Shown here: piece by piece, positions 20,712 to 29,298 of the stretch
Layout: each line of letters begins with the position of its first letter
Position numbering within the stretch: the stretch's first letter is position 1
Source of the DNA: Bacillus horti
Lineage (GTDB): Bacteria; Bacillota; Bacilli; Caldalkalibacillales; JCM-10596
Assembly (NCBI RefSeq): GCF_030813115.1
Contig: NZ_JAUSTY010000001.1
Coordinates: 310,001 to 374,000 of the forward strand
Direction of reading: 5' to 3'
Length of the DNA: 64,000 nucleotides
The notes under the pieces: generated by a model
What the model was told of the DNA's origin: nothing
The model's input: the letters and a program-made list of their open reading frames with translations, nothing else
Databases searched by the model: none
Translations under genes and position numbers: made by a program

Positions 20712-21848
20712 TTAATCCTCTAGAGCCTGAGTTAAATCCTCGATTAAATCTTCAATATCCTCTAAGCCTACAGAAATACGTACTAACCCGTCCGTAATAC
20801 CTAGCTGCGCTCTTCTTTCTGCTGGGATTGAAGCATGTGTCATTTTTGCCGGAACTGAAATTAGACTTTCTACAGCCCCAAGGCTTTCTGCAAGTGTAAA
20901 GTACTTCACCTTGGCAAGGACACGCTCCGCTCTTTCTGCGCTTCCTACATCAAAAGAAACCATTCCACCAAAACCACGAGCTTGCTTTTGCTGAATATCA
21001 TGACCCTGGTGAAGCTTTAATCCTGGGTAATAAATGGACTCAATATCATCACGCTTTTGTAAAAAGGCTACTATTTCTTTTGTATTATTTTCATGCTCCT
21101 GCATACGTACGCCTAGTGTTTTAATCCCTCTAATTAATAACCAAGAATCCTGAGGTCCTAGGATACCCCCTACAGCGTTTTGAATATAATGAAGCCGCTC
21201 CCCTAGTTCATCATTGTTTACAACGGCAAGACCTGCTACTACGTCACTATGTCCGCCTAGATATTTGGTAGCACTATGCAGAACAATATCAGCTCCAAGC
21301 TCGATTGGATTCTGCCAGTAAGGTGTCATAAATGTATTGTCGACGATAAGCATAAGCTCTTTTTCTTTCGTGAATTGAGCAATCTGCTGAATATCTGAAA
21401 CCTTTAATAGCGGATTACTTGGTGTTTCTAAGAATAGGGCAACCGTATTATCCTTAAGAGCTGCCTCTACTTCCTCCATTTTACTTGTGTCCACAAATGT
21501 AACGTCAATACCAAATTGATTAAACACATTCGTTAACACACGATAGCTTCCACCATACACATCATCGCCAACGATAAAGTGATCTCCTTGCTTAAATAAC
21601 ATAATAATAGCTGACATAGCAGCCATTCCAGAACCAAAGGCAAAACCTCTAGCTCCCCCTTCGATATCCTTAATAAGCTCCTCACACGCTAATCGAGTTG
21701 GGTTTCCTGTTCTAGAATATTCAAATCCTTTATGGTTTCCTATCCCATCCTGCTTATAGGTACTAACCTGATAAATAGGAACACTCACTGCTCCAGTAGC
21801 TGGATCTCCATCAATCCCACCGTGAATCAGTTTTGTTTTTAGCTTCAT
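20712..21848 (-). CDS. mccB: Cystathionine gamma-lyase / homocysteine gamma-lyase
   Basis: PLP enzyme that cleaves cystathionine to cysteine, ammonia and 2-oxobutyrate; second step of the reverse transsulfuration route. It has 378 residues. The PLP lysine is K195 in HSATKYLGGHSD; YSRTGNPTR at 45-53 and VESLISVPAKMTHASIP near the end are typical of the Cys/Met metabolism PLP family, and overall it closely resembles B. subtilis MccB (YrhB). The gene begins 2 bases after mccA stops, with GGAGGT inside the mccA end, so the two are translated from one message. MetC or MetI activity is the alternative, but pairing with mccA favours MccB. Confidence 0.9.
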   Translation of the reverse strand: MKLKTKLIHGGIDGDPATGAVSVPIYQVSTYKQDGIGNHKGFEYSRTGNPTRLACEELIKDIEGGARGFAFGSGMAAMSAIIMLFKQGDHFIVGDDVYGGSYRVLTNVFNQFGIDVTFVDTSKMEEVEAALKDNTVALFLETPSNPLLKVSDIQQIAQFTKEKELMLIVDNTFMTPYWQNPIELGADIVLHSATKYLGGHSDVVAGLAVVNNDELGERLHYIQNAVGGILGPQDSWLLIRGIKTLGVRMQEHENNTKEIVAFLQKRDDIESIYYPGLKLHQGHDIQQKQARGFGGMVSFDVGSAERAERVLAKVKYFTLAESLGAVESLISVPAKMTHASIPAERRAQLGITDGLVRISVGLEDIEDLIEDLTQALED

Positions 21849-21850
21849 TT

Positions 21851-22777
21851 CTAAATACCTCCCTGATAAATTTTTTTACTTAGGTATCTCTCGCTACTAT
21901 CGGCAAAAATGGTCACGATGTGAGCACCAGGCTTTGCCACTTCTGCTTCCTTAAGTGCTGCAGCTAATGCAGCTCCTGATGAGCTTCCAACAAGTAAGCC
22001 TTCTTTTGTAGCGAGTTCCTTTACATAATCAAAAGCGATTTCATCGTCTATGGTGTGAATAGCTTCAAAATATGAAGTGTCCATAAAAGGAGGTAAAAGC
22101 TCCATACCTATTCCTTCGGTTTTATGGGGACCAGAGTCTCCCCCATTTAAAATAGATCCTTCAGGTTCCACAATGACTGTTTTTATATGTGGGGCTTGTT
22201 CTTTTAAATATCTTGAAACTCCCATGAACGTCCCGCCTGACCCTGCTCCAGCAACAAATACATCAACCTTCCCATCTAACTGCTCCCAAATTTCCGGTCC
22301 AGTTGTTTTATAATGGGCAGCAGGATTCGCTTCATTATGGAATTGCTGAGGACAATAAGAGCCTTCAATTTCCTGCTCTAATTGCTTTGCTTTTGCAATA
22401 GCCCCCTTAATCCCTTCCTCGCTAGGCGTGTTTACAATGGTAGCTCCTAGAGCTCGCATAATCTCTTGCTTTTCCATACTAAACTTTTCAGGGACAACAA
22501 AAACGACTTTGTAGCCTTTTCCTATGGCCGCTAAAGCAATACCTATTCCTGTATTACCCGCAGTTGGTTCAATGATAGTCCCCCCTGCCTTTAGCTTCCC
22601 TTTATTTTCTGCATCTGCTATTAGTTCTACACCTAATCTATCCTTCACACTTCCGCCAGGGTTATAAAACTCTAGCTTAGCAAACAAACGAACCTGATTA
22701 GGTAAATCAAACTGAGTAAGCTCTACAATAGGAGTGTTGCCAATAAGCTCCTTCATTCCTCTATACACTTTTTTCAT
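21851..22777 (-). CDS. mccA: Cystathionine beta-synthase, MccA type
   Basis: PLP enzyme that condenses homocysteine and O-acetylserine (or serine) to cystathionine, feeding MccB. About 308 residues of the cysteine synthase fold, with NPGGSVKDRLG (PLP lysine near 45), EPTAGNTGIG and GSSSGAALAAAL phosphate-binding loops. The C-terminal IYQGGI and the stretch VEPEGSILNGGDSGPHKTEGIGM follow B. subtilis MccA (YrhA) rather than CysK. I start at ATG of MKKVYRGM, since AGGTGG is 5 bases upstream; an in-frame GTG lies three codons earlier. Its promoter candidate is at 22833-22862. The pair lets the cell use methionine sulfur for cysteine. Confidence 0.9.
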   Translation of the reverse strand: MKKVYRGMKELIGNTPIVELTQFDLPNQVRLFAKLEFYNPGGSVKDRLGVELIADAENKGKLKAGGTIIEPTAGNTGIGIALAAIGKGYKVVFVVPEKFSMEKQEIMRALGATIVNTPSEEGIKGAIAKAKQLEQEIEGSYCPQQFHNEANPAAHYKTTGPEIWEQLDGKVDVFVAGAGSGGTFMGVSRYLKEQAPHIKTVIVEPEGSILNGGDSGPHKTEGIGMELLPPFMDTSYFEAIHTIDDEIAFDYVKELATKEGLLVGSSSGAALAAALKEAEVAKPGAHIVTIFADSSERYLSKKIYQGGI

Positions 22778-22832
22778 CTTTTCCACCTATTCCAATGTAC
22801 ATACTTAGATATTAATCATTCCATATAAGTGT

Positions 22833-22862
22833 ATTATACTCTGTCTAAGATGTACACTTCAA
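22833..22862 (-). promoter_or_regulatory. Candidate sigma-A promoter for mccA-mccB
   Basis: Minus strand TTGAAG (22857-22862), 18-base spacer, TATAAT (22833-22838). Two GGAAT elements lie downstream in the leader; whether they belong to a CymR site cannot be decided by eye. Confidence 0.55.
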
Positions 22863-23006
22863 AATATATGTGACTGGCCAAAATATACAAAATATCTTAG
22901 AACATGTATCTTTATTGGTTTTGTGCTTTTGCATAAAATTGAGCGTATTCATAGATTTTTTTGTTCAAGGGCACTATAATAGAAGTAAGAAAGGAGTTGT
23001 ATATCC

Positions 23007-23243
23007 ATGACTGAAATGACATTAGAGAATAGAGTCCAAGAAGTATTAGATAAACTCCGCCCTTTTCTACAACGTGATGGTGGAGACTGTGAATTAGTCG
23101 GTGTTGACGATGGGATCGTTAAGCTTAGATTACTTGGAGCATGCGGTAGCTGCCCAGCTTCAACTATGACGTTAAAGGCAGGAATTGAGCGTGCCTTAAC
23201 AGAAGAAATTCCTGAAGTAAGTGAAGTTGAACAAGTATTCTAA
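23007..23243 (+). CDS. yutI: Nfu-type iron-sulfur carrier (NifU C-terminal domain)
   Basis: A 78-residue single-domain Nfu protein that carries and hands on a [4Fe-4S] or [2Fe-2S] cluster. The ligand motif C46-x2-C49 lies in [11 protein letters not shown], preceded by [13 protein letters not shown], both family hallmarks. AAAGGAG lies upstream of ATG and a TATAAT (22975-22980) just before that. It complements the suf operon at 40.6-45.9 kb in cluster delivery, for example to LipA, IlvD or MqnE in this window. Ends with a clear terminator. Confidence 0.95.
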   Translation: MTEMTLENRVQEVLDKLRPFLQRDGGDCELVGVDDGIVKLRLLGACGSCPASTMTLKAGIERALTEEIPEVSEVEQVF

Positions 23244-23260
23244 ATAGAGCTTAATGAATT

Positions 23261-23297
23261 AGGCTAAACTCAAATAAACTGAGTTTGGCCTTTTTTC
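23261..23297 (+). terminator. Terminator of yutI
   Basis: AGGCTAAACTCA (23261-23272) pairs with TGAGTTTGGCCT (23280-23291, one G-T pair), then a T run. The remaining gap to 23580 holds no visible gene. Confidence 0.88.
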
Positions 23298-23580
23298 TTT
23301 CGATCATTACTAGCATATGTGTAAAATCAGTTCTACGTAAAATTTATCCCCACTATCCATATATGTCAGTCCACTCAGAAAACTATTCTAAAAAAATGTT
23401 AGCGCTTTCAATTAACCTTTACAGATCATATTTGTCCTTTACTTACCTCCCCCTCTAACAAATTTCTCTATTGTTAATTATAACATGACTTTATTTACAT
23501 CTTCTACAGTGAATAGGTTTCCCTCTTGCTGACAAAACATAGTATATAGAATATCTAGTTTGAAAGGAAAGGTGAAAGGT

Positions 23581-24075
23581 TTGTCGACTAAAAAACAAAA
23601 GTATGATCCCATGAAACAAAAATGCCTTGAATTACTAAGAGAAAGAGGTGTTCAATTAGAGGATATCGGGGAGCTTGTGTATCATTTGCAGGAAAAGTAT
23701 ATCCCTCAATTAACCATGGAGATCTGCTTGGAAAATATTGATCGTGTACTTTCCAAAAGAGAGGTTCAGAACGCTATTATTACAGGAATTTTTATCGATA
23801 AAATGGCAGAGATTAATCAAATCGACGAACCTCTGCTCTCAATAGTCAAAAATGATGAAAGCTTGTACGGGATAGATGAGGTCATTGCTTTATCCATTGT
23901 GAACGTGTACGGAAGCATTGGATTTACTAATTACGGTTATATAGATAAAATAAAGCCTGGTATTTTACAAAAACTAAATCAAAAAGGAACCGGTCAGTGT
24001 CATACCTTTTTGGATGATATTGTGGGGGCTATTGCAGCAAGCGCATCTAGCCGCTTAGCCCATTCCATCGACTAG
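23581..24075 (+). CDS. yutG: YutG, phosphatidylglycerophosphatase A-like protein
   Basis: Protein of about 164 residues in the PgpA family fold, closely resembling B. subtilis YutG; conserved stretches are VLSKREVQNAI, DESLYGVDE-like DESLYGIDE, NVYGSIGFTNYGYIDK and CHTFLDDIVGA. Unlike true PgpA it has no obvious transmembrane helices, so phosphatase action on phosphatidylglycerophosphate is unproven. I use the TTG at 23581 because AGGTGA lies about 6 bases before it; TTG and GTG codons further upstream are alternatives. Convergent with yutF. Confidence 0.82.
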   Translation: MSTKKQKYDPMKQKCLELLRERGVQLEDIGELVYHLQEKYIPQLTMEICLENIDRVLSKREVQNAIITGIFIDKMAEINQIDEPLLSIVKNDESLYGIDEVIALSIVNVYGSIGFTNYGYIDKIKPGILQKLNQKGTGQCHTFLDDIVGAIAASASSRLAHSID

Positions 24076-24111
24076 TCCAAATTACCCTGAGTTATTATTA
24101 TCTAATCGTTG

Positions 24112-24909
24112 CTACACAAAAATATCTTTGTGAGCATCTGCTAACGTATTCCATTCGTAGGTTGGTTTATGCGGTTCCTCCTTCACATGCTCCGGTTTGC
24201 TGAAGCCGGTATAAACAATTGCTGTATTAATATTTGCTCGGATTCCTGCTAAGATATCTGTCTCATAATTATCACCAATCATGAGGGCTTCCTTCTTCTG
24301 CAGGTTTCTCTCTCTAAGGATCATCTCAATCATTAAGGGCTCCGGTTTCCCAATATACTTAGGCTCTACTCCAGTAGCTGTCTGTACGACTGCCGTTAAC
24401 GAACCGTTACCTGGTAAAAGACCTCTTTCGGTAGGTAAAGCTTTATCCGCATTCGTTGAAATAAAAGGAACACCCTGTCGCACATGCAATACGGCTCCAG
24501 CTAGCTTCTCATAAGTAATTTGTCTGTCTAACCCTGTCACTACAAAATCAATAGCTGATGCCTCTACTCCCCTTTCAGCACCGAATACTTGATGTCCTTC
24601 AGCTAGGAGCGCCTGCTTAAGTCCTTTTTCTCCAATCATATACACATTAGCATTCTTTTTTTGTGAACTAATATATTGAGCTGTCGCTTTACTTGTGGAA
24701 TATATTTGATGATCCTCTGCCTGGATACCAAACAGATTCAAGTGTTCAAGAACCCCTTCAGAGGTTTTTGTGGAATTGTTTGTGAGGAACACATAATCCT
24801 GCTTTAGTTCTTTGATTTGGTTGATAAAGTACGGTGCTTCTTCAATGGCTTCAGTGCCTCTATACATGGTTCCATCAAGATCTATGATATATAACTTATA
24901 CTTTTGCAT
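24112..24909 (-). CDS. yutF: YutF, HAD-family phosphatase of the NagD type
   Basis: About 265 residues of the haloacid dehalogenase superfamily, subclass IIA. Motif I is IDLDGTMYRG with nucleophile D10 and D12, motif II TNNSTKT, then the cap domain, the lysine in YIGKPEP and motif IV MIGDNYETDILAG. It hydrolyses a phosphate ester, probably a sugar phosphate or nucleotide; the substrate is not evident. AAGGAG 9 bases before the ATG of MQKYKLYIID sets the start. Neighbour order yutG-yutF matches B. subtilis. Confidence 0.92.
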   Translation of the reverse strand: MQKYKLYIIDLDGTMYRGTEAIEEAPYFINQIKELKQDYVFLTNNSTKTSEGVLEHLNLFGIQAEDHQIYSTSKATAQYISSQKKNANVYMIGEKGLKQALLAEGHQVFGAERGVEASAIDFVVTGLDRQITYEKLAGAVLHVRQGVPFISTNADKALPTERGLLPGNGSLTAVVQTATGVEPKYIGKPEPLMIEMILRERNLQKKEALMIGDNYETDILAGIRANINTAIVYTGFSKPEHVKEEPHKPTYEWNTLADAHKDIFV

Positions 24910-25009
24910 GATGATTAACTCCTTCAATAACAAATGTAGACCAAAAACTCATAATCCAATTCTTATTTGGATGGTAAGGACACTTAATTTTATAGAAAAA
25001 AGAATCCCG

Positions 25010-25654
25010 TTACTCCTTAACGAGATTCTTTTTTACGATATAAACACAATGGGTCCCACCCTTTGCCAAACACTCTGTACGCTGAATATCTTCTGTTCCT
25101 AAGAGCTTTTTGAAAAGAGAGAGCTCACATTGACAGGCCTGATTATATTCCTTAGCCACCTCAGAGATTGGACAGTTGTATTCCTTAAAAACATACTCCC
25201 CATCATCTGTTTTGCTCCACTCAACCATATATCCCTTGTTATTTTGAATATCAGCTAGAGTTTTAACTTTATCCTCGAAAGCTAAATTCTGCATACGCTC
25301 TGCATACGTTGATTCGAGCTTCTCCTCCCTGCGAGAAAAAAGCTGCTCCACTTTTTCTAAGCCATCGATCTCCTCAATTTCCTTCAAAAAGTCTAAGGCA
25401 ATATCAGAGTAGTTCTTAGGGAAAAGATCATGCCCTTTTTCCGTCAAGTAGTAGACATTTGTAGGTCTTCCCATAGCTTGCCTGATAAGCTCTGTATCTA
25501 TATATAAATCACGCTCTAGAGTATTTAAATGACGACGTACAGCCATTTCTGTAATCCCTAACTGCTGAGCCATTTCACTTACAGGAAGACGGCCCTTCGT
25601 CTTCAGCATTTTAAGAATTTCATCGCGGGTTGAGACAGACTTTTGCATTTGCAT
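25010..25654 (-). CDS. SufR-like transcription factor with N-terminal winged helix and C-terminal cysteine cluster
   Basis: About 214 residues. The N-terminal third is a DeoR/ArsR-type winged helix (STRDEILKMLKTKG...VSEMAQQLGITEMAVRRHL) followed by GRPTNVYYLTEKG, as in SufR-type regulators. The C-terminal domain carries five cysteines at about 161, 174, 176, 195 and 203 (C-x12-C-x-C-x18-C-x7-C), suited to a [2Fe-2S] or [4Fe-4S] sensor; cyanobacterial and actinobacterial SufR proteins use a comparable C-x12-C start. Cluster-linked control is inferred, not shown. The start is uncertain between several close codons; ATG of MQMQKSV is used. Single gene, minus strand, between yutF and yutE; targets could include suf and yutI. 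Confidence 0.75.
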   Translation of the reverse strand: MQMQKSVSTRDEILKMLKTKGRLPVSEMAQQLGITEMAVRRHLNTLERDLYIDTELIRQAMGRPTNVYYLTEKGHDLFPKNYSDIALDFLKEIEEIDGLEKVEQLFSRREEKLESTYAERMQNLAFEDKVKTLADIQNNKGYMVEWSKTDDGEYVFKEYNCPISEVAKEYNQACQCELSLFKKLLGTEDIQRTECLAKGGTHCVYIVKKNLVKE

Positions 25655-25779
25655 CCTTTTCACCACCCTTTACACTTATTTTACTTGATTCTAAGGAATA
25701 AGTAAATTTTTATACCAAATTGTTTAGAAAGTAGCAGCTAATTTTATACACTAAGTAATTGAATGCCATCTACTTCTTT

Positions 25780-26226
25780 CTATGATTTTGGGGTGAAAGC
25801 AGATACTGGTCCTAATTGTTCCTCTAAATAACGTCTTGTTTGCTGCGGGAATCGTTTTAAACTTTCAAAAGCCTCTTTGTATACATGCCATATGTGATCA
25901 TGATTACTATGCATATAATCGCTAACTAGCTCTTTTCGACAAAGGATAAATGGAAGAAGAAGCTCTTTGTCTTCCGTATCAATGACTTTCTCATCCTCTA
26001 GAATGACAAGAATATCCTCATAGCTCCCGGGGTCACGCATTATGAATCCATCAATCATCAGATTCCCAATATCCAGAAGAACCTCGATTTGCATATGAAC
26101 TAGCCTTTCCATAGCAAGTCTTTGTATCGGTTCTTCAAAGACTTGATTAAGCTCTAAAGACCATTTACAAAGCTGCTCCATATATTGCATATGCTGTTCA
26201 AGCTTCTGTCGATCTACAAAGTACAT
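25780..26226 (-). CDS. yutE: YutE, DUF86/HepT-like protein
   Basis: About 148 residues, helical, of the DUF86 family (HepT-like). It starts MYFVDRQKLEQHMQY, with GGAGTG upstream that overlaps the end of the small gene ahead. In HepT toxins an R-x4-6-H-Y motif forms the ribonuclease centre; here the matching region reads RKELVSDYMHSN, so the motif is altered. No MNT nucleotidyltransferase antitoxin is next to it, which argues for a household YutE rather than a toxin. Second gene of a two-gene unit with the 32-residue membrane protein. Confidence 0.78.
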   Translation of the reverse strand: MYFVDRQKLEQHMQYMEQLCKWSLELNQVFEEPIQRLAMERLVHMQIEVLLDIGNLMIDGFIMRDPGSYEDILVILEDEKVIDTEDKELLLPFILCRKELVSDYMHSNHDHIWHVYKEAFESLKRFPQQTRRYLEEQLGPVSAFTPKS

Positions 26227-26239
26227 AATTTCACTCCAT

Positions 26240-26338
26240 CTATTTGTCTTTTTTTGCTTTTCTTTTACTGTACAAAATAACGATAACAAAGGTTAAAACA
26301 ATACCTAACAAAGTTATCATAGCTATGCCTGTGTCCAT
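26240..26338 (-). CDS. 32-residue single-pass membrane protein upstream of yutE
   Basis: Reads MDTGIAMITLLGIVLTFVIV then ILYSKRKAKKDK and a TAG stop. One hydrophobic helix (about 4-23) is followed by a short positively charged tail, so the N terminus should be outside and the C terminus in the cytosol. AAGGTGAT stands 3-4 bases before the ATG at 26338. The stop lies 13 bases ahead of yutE, whose ribosome site overlaps this gap, which indicates co-translation. Not a recognised family. Confidence 0.6.
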   Translation of the reverse strand: MDTGIAMITLLGIVLTFVIVILYSKRKAKKDK

Positions 26339-26429
26339 TTGATCACCTTACTCCCTTTATTAATCATTTGTTTTATTTTATACTAAATAGAGCTAATAAA
26401 TAAAGAATGGCAAATAGATAGGAGCGTTA

Positions 26430-26705
26430 ATGATGAGTGAATCAATTTTTATGTACGACGATACAGAGGATACGCGTACCCGCTTTGTTGGTTTTATAGG
26501 TGACGCAAAGCGTTTTGATTTAGCAATTACTTCTTCCAATCGTTTTTATGGAAAAATACTTGTATGTGACATACAAACAGGGCGTTCAGCCATCATCGGA
26601 AAGGATGATTTAGAAGAGGAAGGCTATTTAGAACACGCCTACAATTTAACTGAAGAAGAAGCTCAAGAGCTTCTTAACTTTTTAGAGCAGGTTGTAGGGG
26701 CTTAA
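26430..26705 (+). CDS. DUF3055 protein
   Basis: A 91-residue protein of the DUF3055 (SAV0927-like) family: FMYDDTEDTRTRFVGF, KRFDLAITSSNRFYGK and a C-terminal helix with LTEEEAQELLNFLEQV. Widely kept in Firmicutes, function unknown. GGAGCG precedes two tandem ATG codons; either could be used. Divergent from the yutE unit and ended by a strong terminator. Confidence 0.8.
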   Translation: MMSESIFMYDDTEDTRTRFVGFIGDAKRFDLAITSSNRFYGKILVCDIQTGRSAIIGKDDLEEEGYLEHAYNLTEEEAQELLNFLEQVVGA

Positions 26706-26743
26706 ATCAGTCTTTCATTTCTACGCTGCGGTCATCTACTATT

Positions 26744-26773
26744 AGCCTAACCCTAGAGGGTTAGGCTTTTTTA
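26744..26773 (+). terminator. Terminator of the DUF3055 gene
   Basis: AGCCTAACCC (26744-26753) pairs perfectly with GGGTTAGGCT (26758-26767), then T6. Confidence 0.9.
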
Positions 26774-26810
26774 ATTCCTAATACGATTATTTGAGTAATC
26801 TTACTCCATC

Positions 26811-27194
26811 TTACTCTCCAGAAGGAACACTCTCTTCCTGAATTTCTTTTTCTTCAGCTTCTAAAGGTACTGAAGGTTGCTGCTCCTTTATCCCCTTCAG
26901 CTGTTTAAGCTCGGAGGGCTTTACCTTGCGAACCACAAAGTAGGAACAGCCAAAATTACAATATTCCTGTATATATTCATCTAATGTACTAATTTTCGCA
27001 TCAAATGCTGCCTTTGCCTTTTTATTTGAATCATCATAAAATCCTCGCAGGCGCAGCTGACTATATCCCCAGTCACCTACTATATAATCATATTTAGATA
27101 AAACATCACTATAACGTTCTTTAAAAGCGTCAGGCTGCCATCCATCACGCACTTCTTGTTGAACTTCATAAAAAGTACCCTGAACTTGGATCAT
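26811..27194 (-). CDS. yutD: YutD, DUF1027 protein
   Basis: A 127-residue member of the DUF1027/YutD family. The core is FKERYSDVLSKYDYIVGDWGYSQLRLRGFYDD and YIQEYCNFGCSYFVVRKV, ending in an acidic, variable tail (about 105-127). AAGGAG precedes ATG by 8 bases. Function unknown; the structure of relatives is a small alpha-beta fold. Divergent from the yutC lipoprotein gene. Confidence 0.88.
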   Translation of the reverse strand: MIQVQGTFYEVQQEVRDGWQPDAFKERYSDVLSKYDYIVGDWGYSQLRLRGFYDDSNKKAKAAFDAKISTLDEYIQEYCNFGCSYFVVRKVKPSELKQLKGIKEQQPSVPLEAEEKEIQEESVPSGE

Positions 27195-27310
27195 AACACC
27201 ACTCCTTACTAATTAAGCCTATCATATCATCACTCTGGCACAAAGGAAATATTTTATATACACTTCTTTCACCTAAGCTGGGCACATTAAGTCGAAGGAG
27301 GTGTCAAAAA

Positions 27311-28063
27311 ATGAACAAACGCTGGATAGCTTTAGCTCTTCTCCCTATGCTTTTCCTTACCTCAGCCTGTCAAGCAAATCTAGGACAAGAAGCCTCTCCA
27401 TACCAATATCCAAATAATAGTAAGGGATTAAAAGCACTATATAAAAAGCAAGGGGCCGAGCAAGCGGACGAAAACGATGCTGTACGAAGCATTTTCCCCC
27501 AAGCCCATGATATGAATACCAGGTTAGAGAATAACCATAAGCTAGGTAGGACCCCTGAGCCTGGTGGAGATATGTCGCAGGATTCCATTCCCTATGGCTA
27601 TGTAGAGCACAAGAAAAATGACCCTGAGGTATTGCAGCAAGGCTACGGTATGGACATAAACATTGATCGCGAGGTGTTGGCTGACGGTATTTCACAGATT
27701 GTTGTAGGTTTACCTAATGTCCAGGAATCAGCCGTAATCACAACAAAGCGGGAGATCATTATCGGTTATACGGCAAGTAGTGTAAGTGATCCTGAATTAG
27801 TTAGAGAACAGGTCCAACTTGCAGGTGAAGCTCTTGCACCAAGGTGGTTCGATATCTATGTAGCAGATGACATAGAGCTTGTGAGGAGCTTAGAGGATGT
27901 CACAAAGGTTCCTTCTCACCATCGTGTAGAAGCTCAGCTCCGTGCACAAGTAGATCACATCATCAAGAAGCTAGGAGGACCAAGAGATCCTTATCAATCA
28001 AAGCGCATTAATGAACAATTAGATAAGGATATGAAGCACAATATGGATCAAAAGCATGAGTAA
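27311..28063 (+). CDS. yutC: YhcN/YlaJ-family sporulation lipoprotein (YutC-like)
   Basis: Lipoprotein of 250 residues: signal peptide MNKRWIALALLPMLFLTSAC with the lipid-carrying cysteine at 20. The mature part has a flexible segment to about residue 110, then the YhcN/YlaJ fold (ISQIVVGLPNVQESAVITTKREIIIGY, then WFDIYVADD). Related proteins sit in the spore inner membrane of B. subtilis. GGAGGTGTC lies upstream. Its place between yutD and lipA matches yutC. Confidence 0.85.
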   Translation: MNKRWIALALLPMLFLTSACQANLGQEASPYQYPNNSKGLKALYKKQGAEQADENDAVRSIFPQAHDMNTRLENNHKLGRTPEPGGDMSQDSIPYGYVEHKKNDPEVLQQGYGMDINIDREVLADGISQIVVGLPNVQESAVITTKREIIIGYTASSVSDPELVREQVQLAGEALAPRWFDIYVADDIELVRSLEDVTKVPSHHRVEAQLRAQVDHIIKKLGGPRDPYQSKRINEQLDKDMKHNMDQKHE

Positions 28064-28068
28064 AAATA

Positions 28069-28108
28069 AAGAAGGAGCACCAGCTTGTAGCATGGACTCC
28101 TTCCTTTT
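28069..28108. terminator. Probable bidirectional terminator between yutC and lipA
   Basis: GAAGGAG (28071-28077) pairs with CTCCTTC (28097-28103) around a 19-base loop, with T-rich sequence on both outer sides. The long loop makes it weaker than others. Confidence 0.5.
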
Positions 28109-28110
28109 CT

Positions 28111-28989
28111 TTATACCGTCTGCTCATTTCTTTGAGCAGATTTCACTTGTTCATGAGCATGATAAGAAGAGCGAACTAGCGGACCAGATTCTACGTGACT
28201 AAATCCTCTCTCCAAGCCCTCTTCCCTAAGCTTCGCAAAATCATCTGGATGCCAGTACTTCTCAATGCTGATATGTTTCTTAGTAGGTTGAAGATACTGA
28301 CCAATGGTGACGATATCAACATGATTAGCTCTTAAGTCATCCATCGTCTCTATAATTTCATCCCAAGTCTCCCCCACTCCAATCATAATACTAGATTTAG
28401 TAGGTATCCCCGGTTGCATTTCTTTAGCTCGCTTAAGTAGCTCTAAGGTACGTTCATATTTTGCCCTAGCTCGTACTCGATCAGAAAGACGACGAACTGT
28501 TTCAATATTGTGGTTCAAAATATCCGGCTTTGCATCCATGACAATTTTGAGTGCATCATAGCTTCCCATGAAATCTGGAATTAGAACTTCTACGCTACAG
28601 AAAGGCAGACGTTTACGTATAGCCTTAATCGTCTCAGCAAAGATCGTCGCTCCACCATCCTTAAGATCATCTCGAGCAACAGATGTAACGACACAATGCT
28701 TTAGACCCATTTTTTCAGCTGCTTCTGCCACACGTTCAGGCTCCGCCCAATCTAATTCTGTAGGTAATCCTGTTTTAACCGCACAAAAACGACACGCTCT
28801 GGTACAAATGTCCCCTAATATCATAAATGTTGCCGTACGATGCACTGCCCAGCACTCGTAAATATTTGGACATCTTGCTTCCTCACAAACCGTATGTAAC
28901 GTTTTATCTCTCATCATCGATTTGATTTCATTGAAATTTTCGTTTGTCGTTAGCTTTATTTTTAGCCATTCTGGCTTACGTTCTGCCAT
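28111..28989 (-). CDS. lipA: Lipoyl synthase
   Basis: Radical-SAM enzyme that inserts two sulfur atoms into the protein-bound octanoyl chain to make lipoate for 2-oxo-acid dehydrogenases and GcvH. It has 292 residues. The auxiliary cluster motif C35-x4-C40-x5-C46 is in [12 protein letters not shown] and the radical-SAM motif C62-x3-C66-x2-C69 in CTRACRFC; the C-terminal VRSSYHA supplies the family serine ligand. AAGGAG lies 12 bases before ATG. Divergent from lytH, as in B. subtilis. Confidence 0.97.
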   Translation of the reverse strand: MAERKPEWLKIKLTTNENFNEIKSMMRDKTLHTVCEEARCPNIYECWAVHRTATFMILGDICTRACRFCAVKTGLPTELDWAEPERVAEAAEKMGLKHCVVTSVARDDLKDGGATIFAETIKAIRKRLPFCSVEVLIPDFMGSYDALKIVMDAKPDILNHNIETVRRLSDRVRARAKYERTLELLKRAKEMQPGIPTKSSIMIGVGETWDEIIETMDDLRANHVDIVTIGQYLQPTKKHISIEKYWHPDDFAKLREEGLERGFSHVESGPLVRSSYHAHEQVKSAQRNEQTV

Positions 28990-29298
28990 TTTATAAACAC
29001 TCCTTGCTTTTGATTTGCCCTTTGCTAAAGGTACTCATCACTTTTCTTTTTGTCATTCCCTCTATACTATGTTTAAAACCATCGTTTTTCAAGGAAATGC
29101 ATAAATAGCTACGCCTCTAGCTAGTCTAATTCAGTTCTTTTTACATAATATTTGGCTGTTTCTAATTATATTCCTTTTGTTCCTCCACTATTATAACGTT
29201 CTTTTGAACGGAGACCAAACTTTTTAATTTAACCATGATATGGAATGATGAAATTAGAGCTTTTTTACCAAACTATAGAGAGCGGAGGTGTAATGACA
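28990..29298. other. Divergent promoter region lipA / lytH
   Basis: A 309-base AT-rich gap. A sigma-K promoter would be expected for lytH, but I found no pair of elements with correct spacing. No gene visible. Confidence 0.4.

Noticed and set aside
20531-20797. 88-codon plus-strand frame with hydrophobic residues after yutJ
   Set aside because: It starts within a terminator hairpin and ends in antisense of mccB; the composition reflects a low-complexity TTATTCTTC repetition.
25780-26338. HepT/MNT-type toxin-antitoxin pair
   Set aside because: The YutE protein lacks an intact R-x-H-Y centre and its neighbour is a 32-residue membrane protein, not a nucleotidyltransferase.
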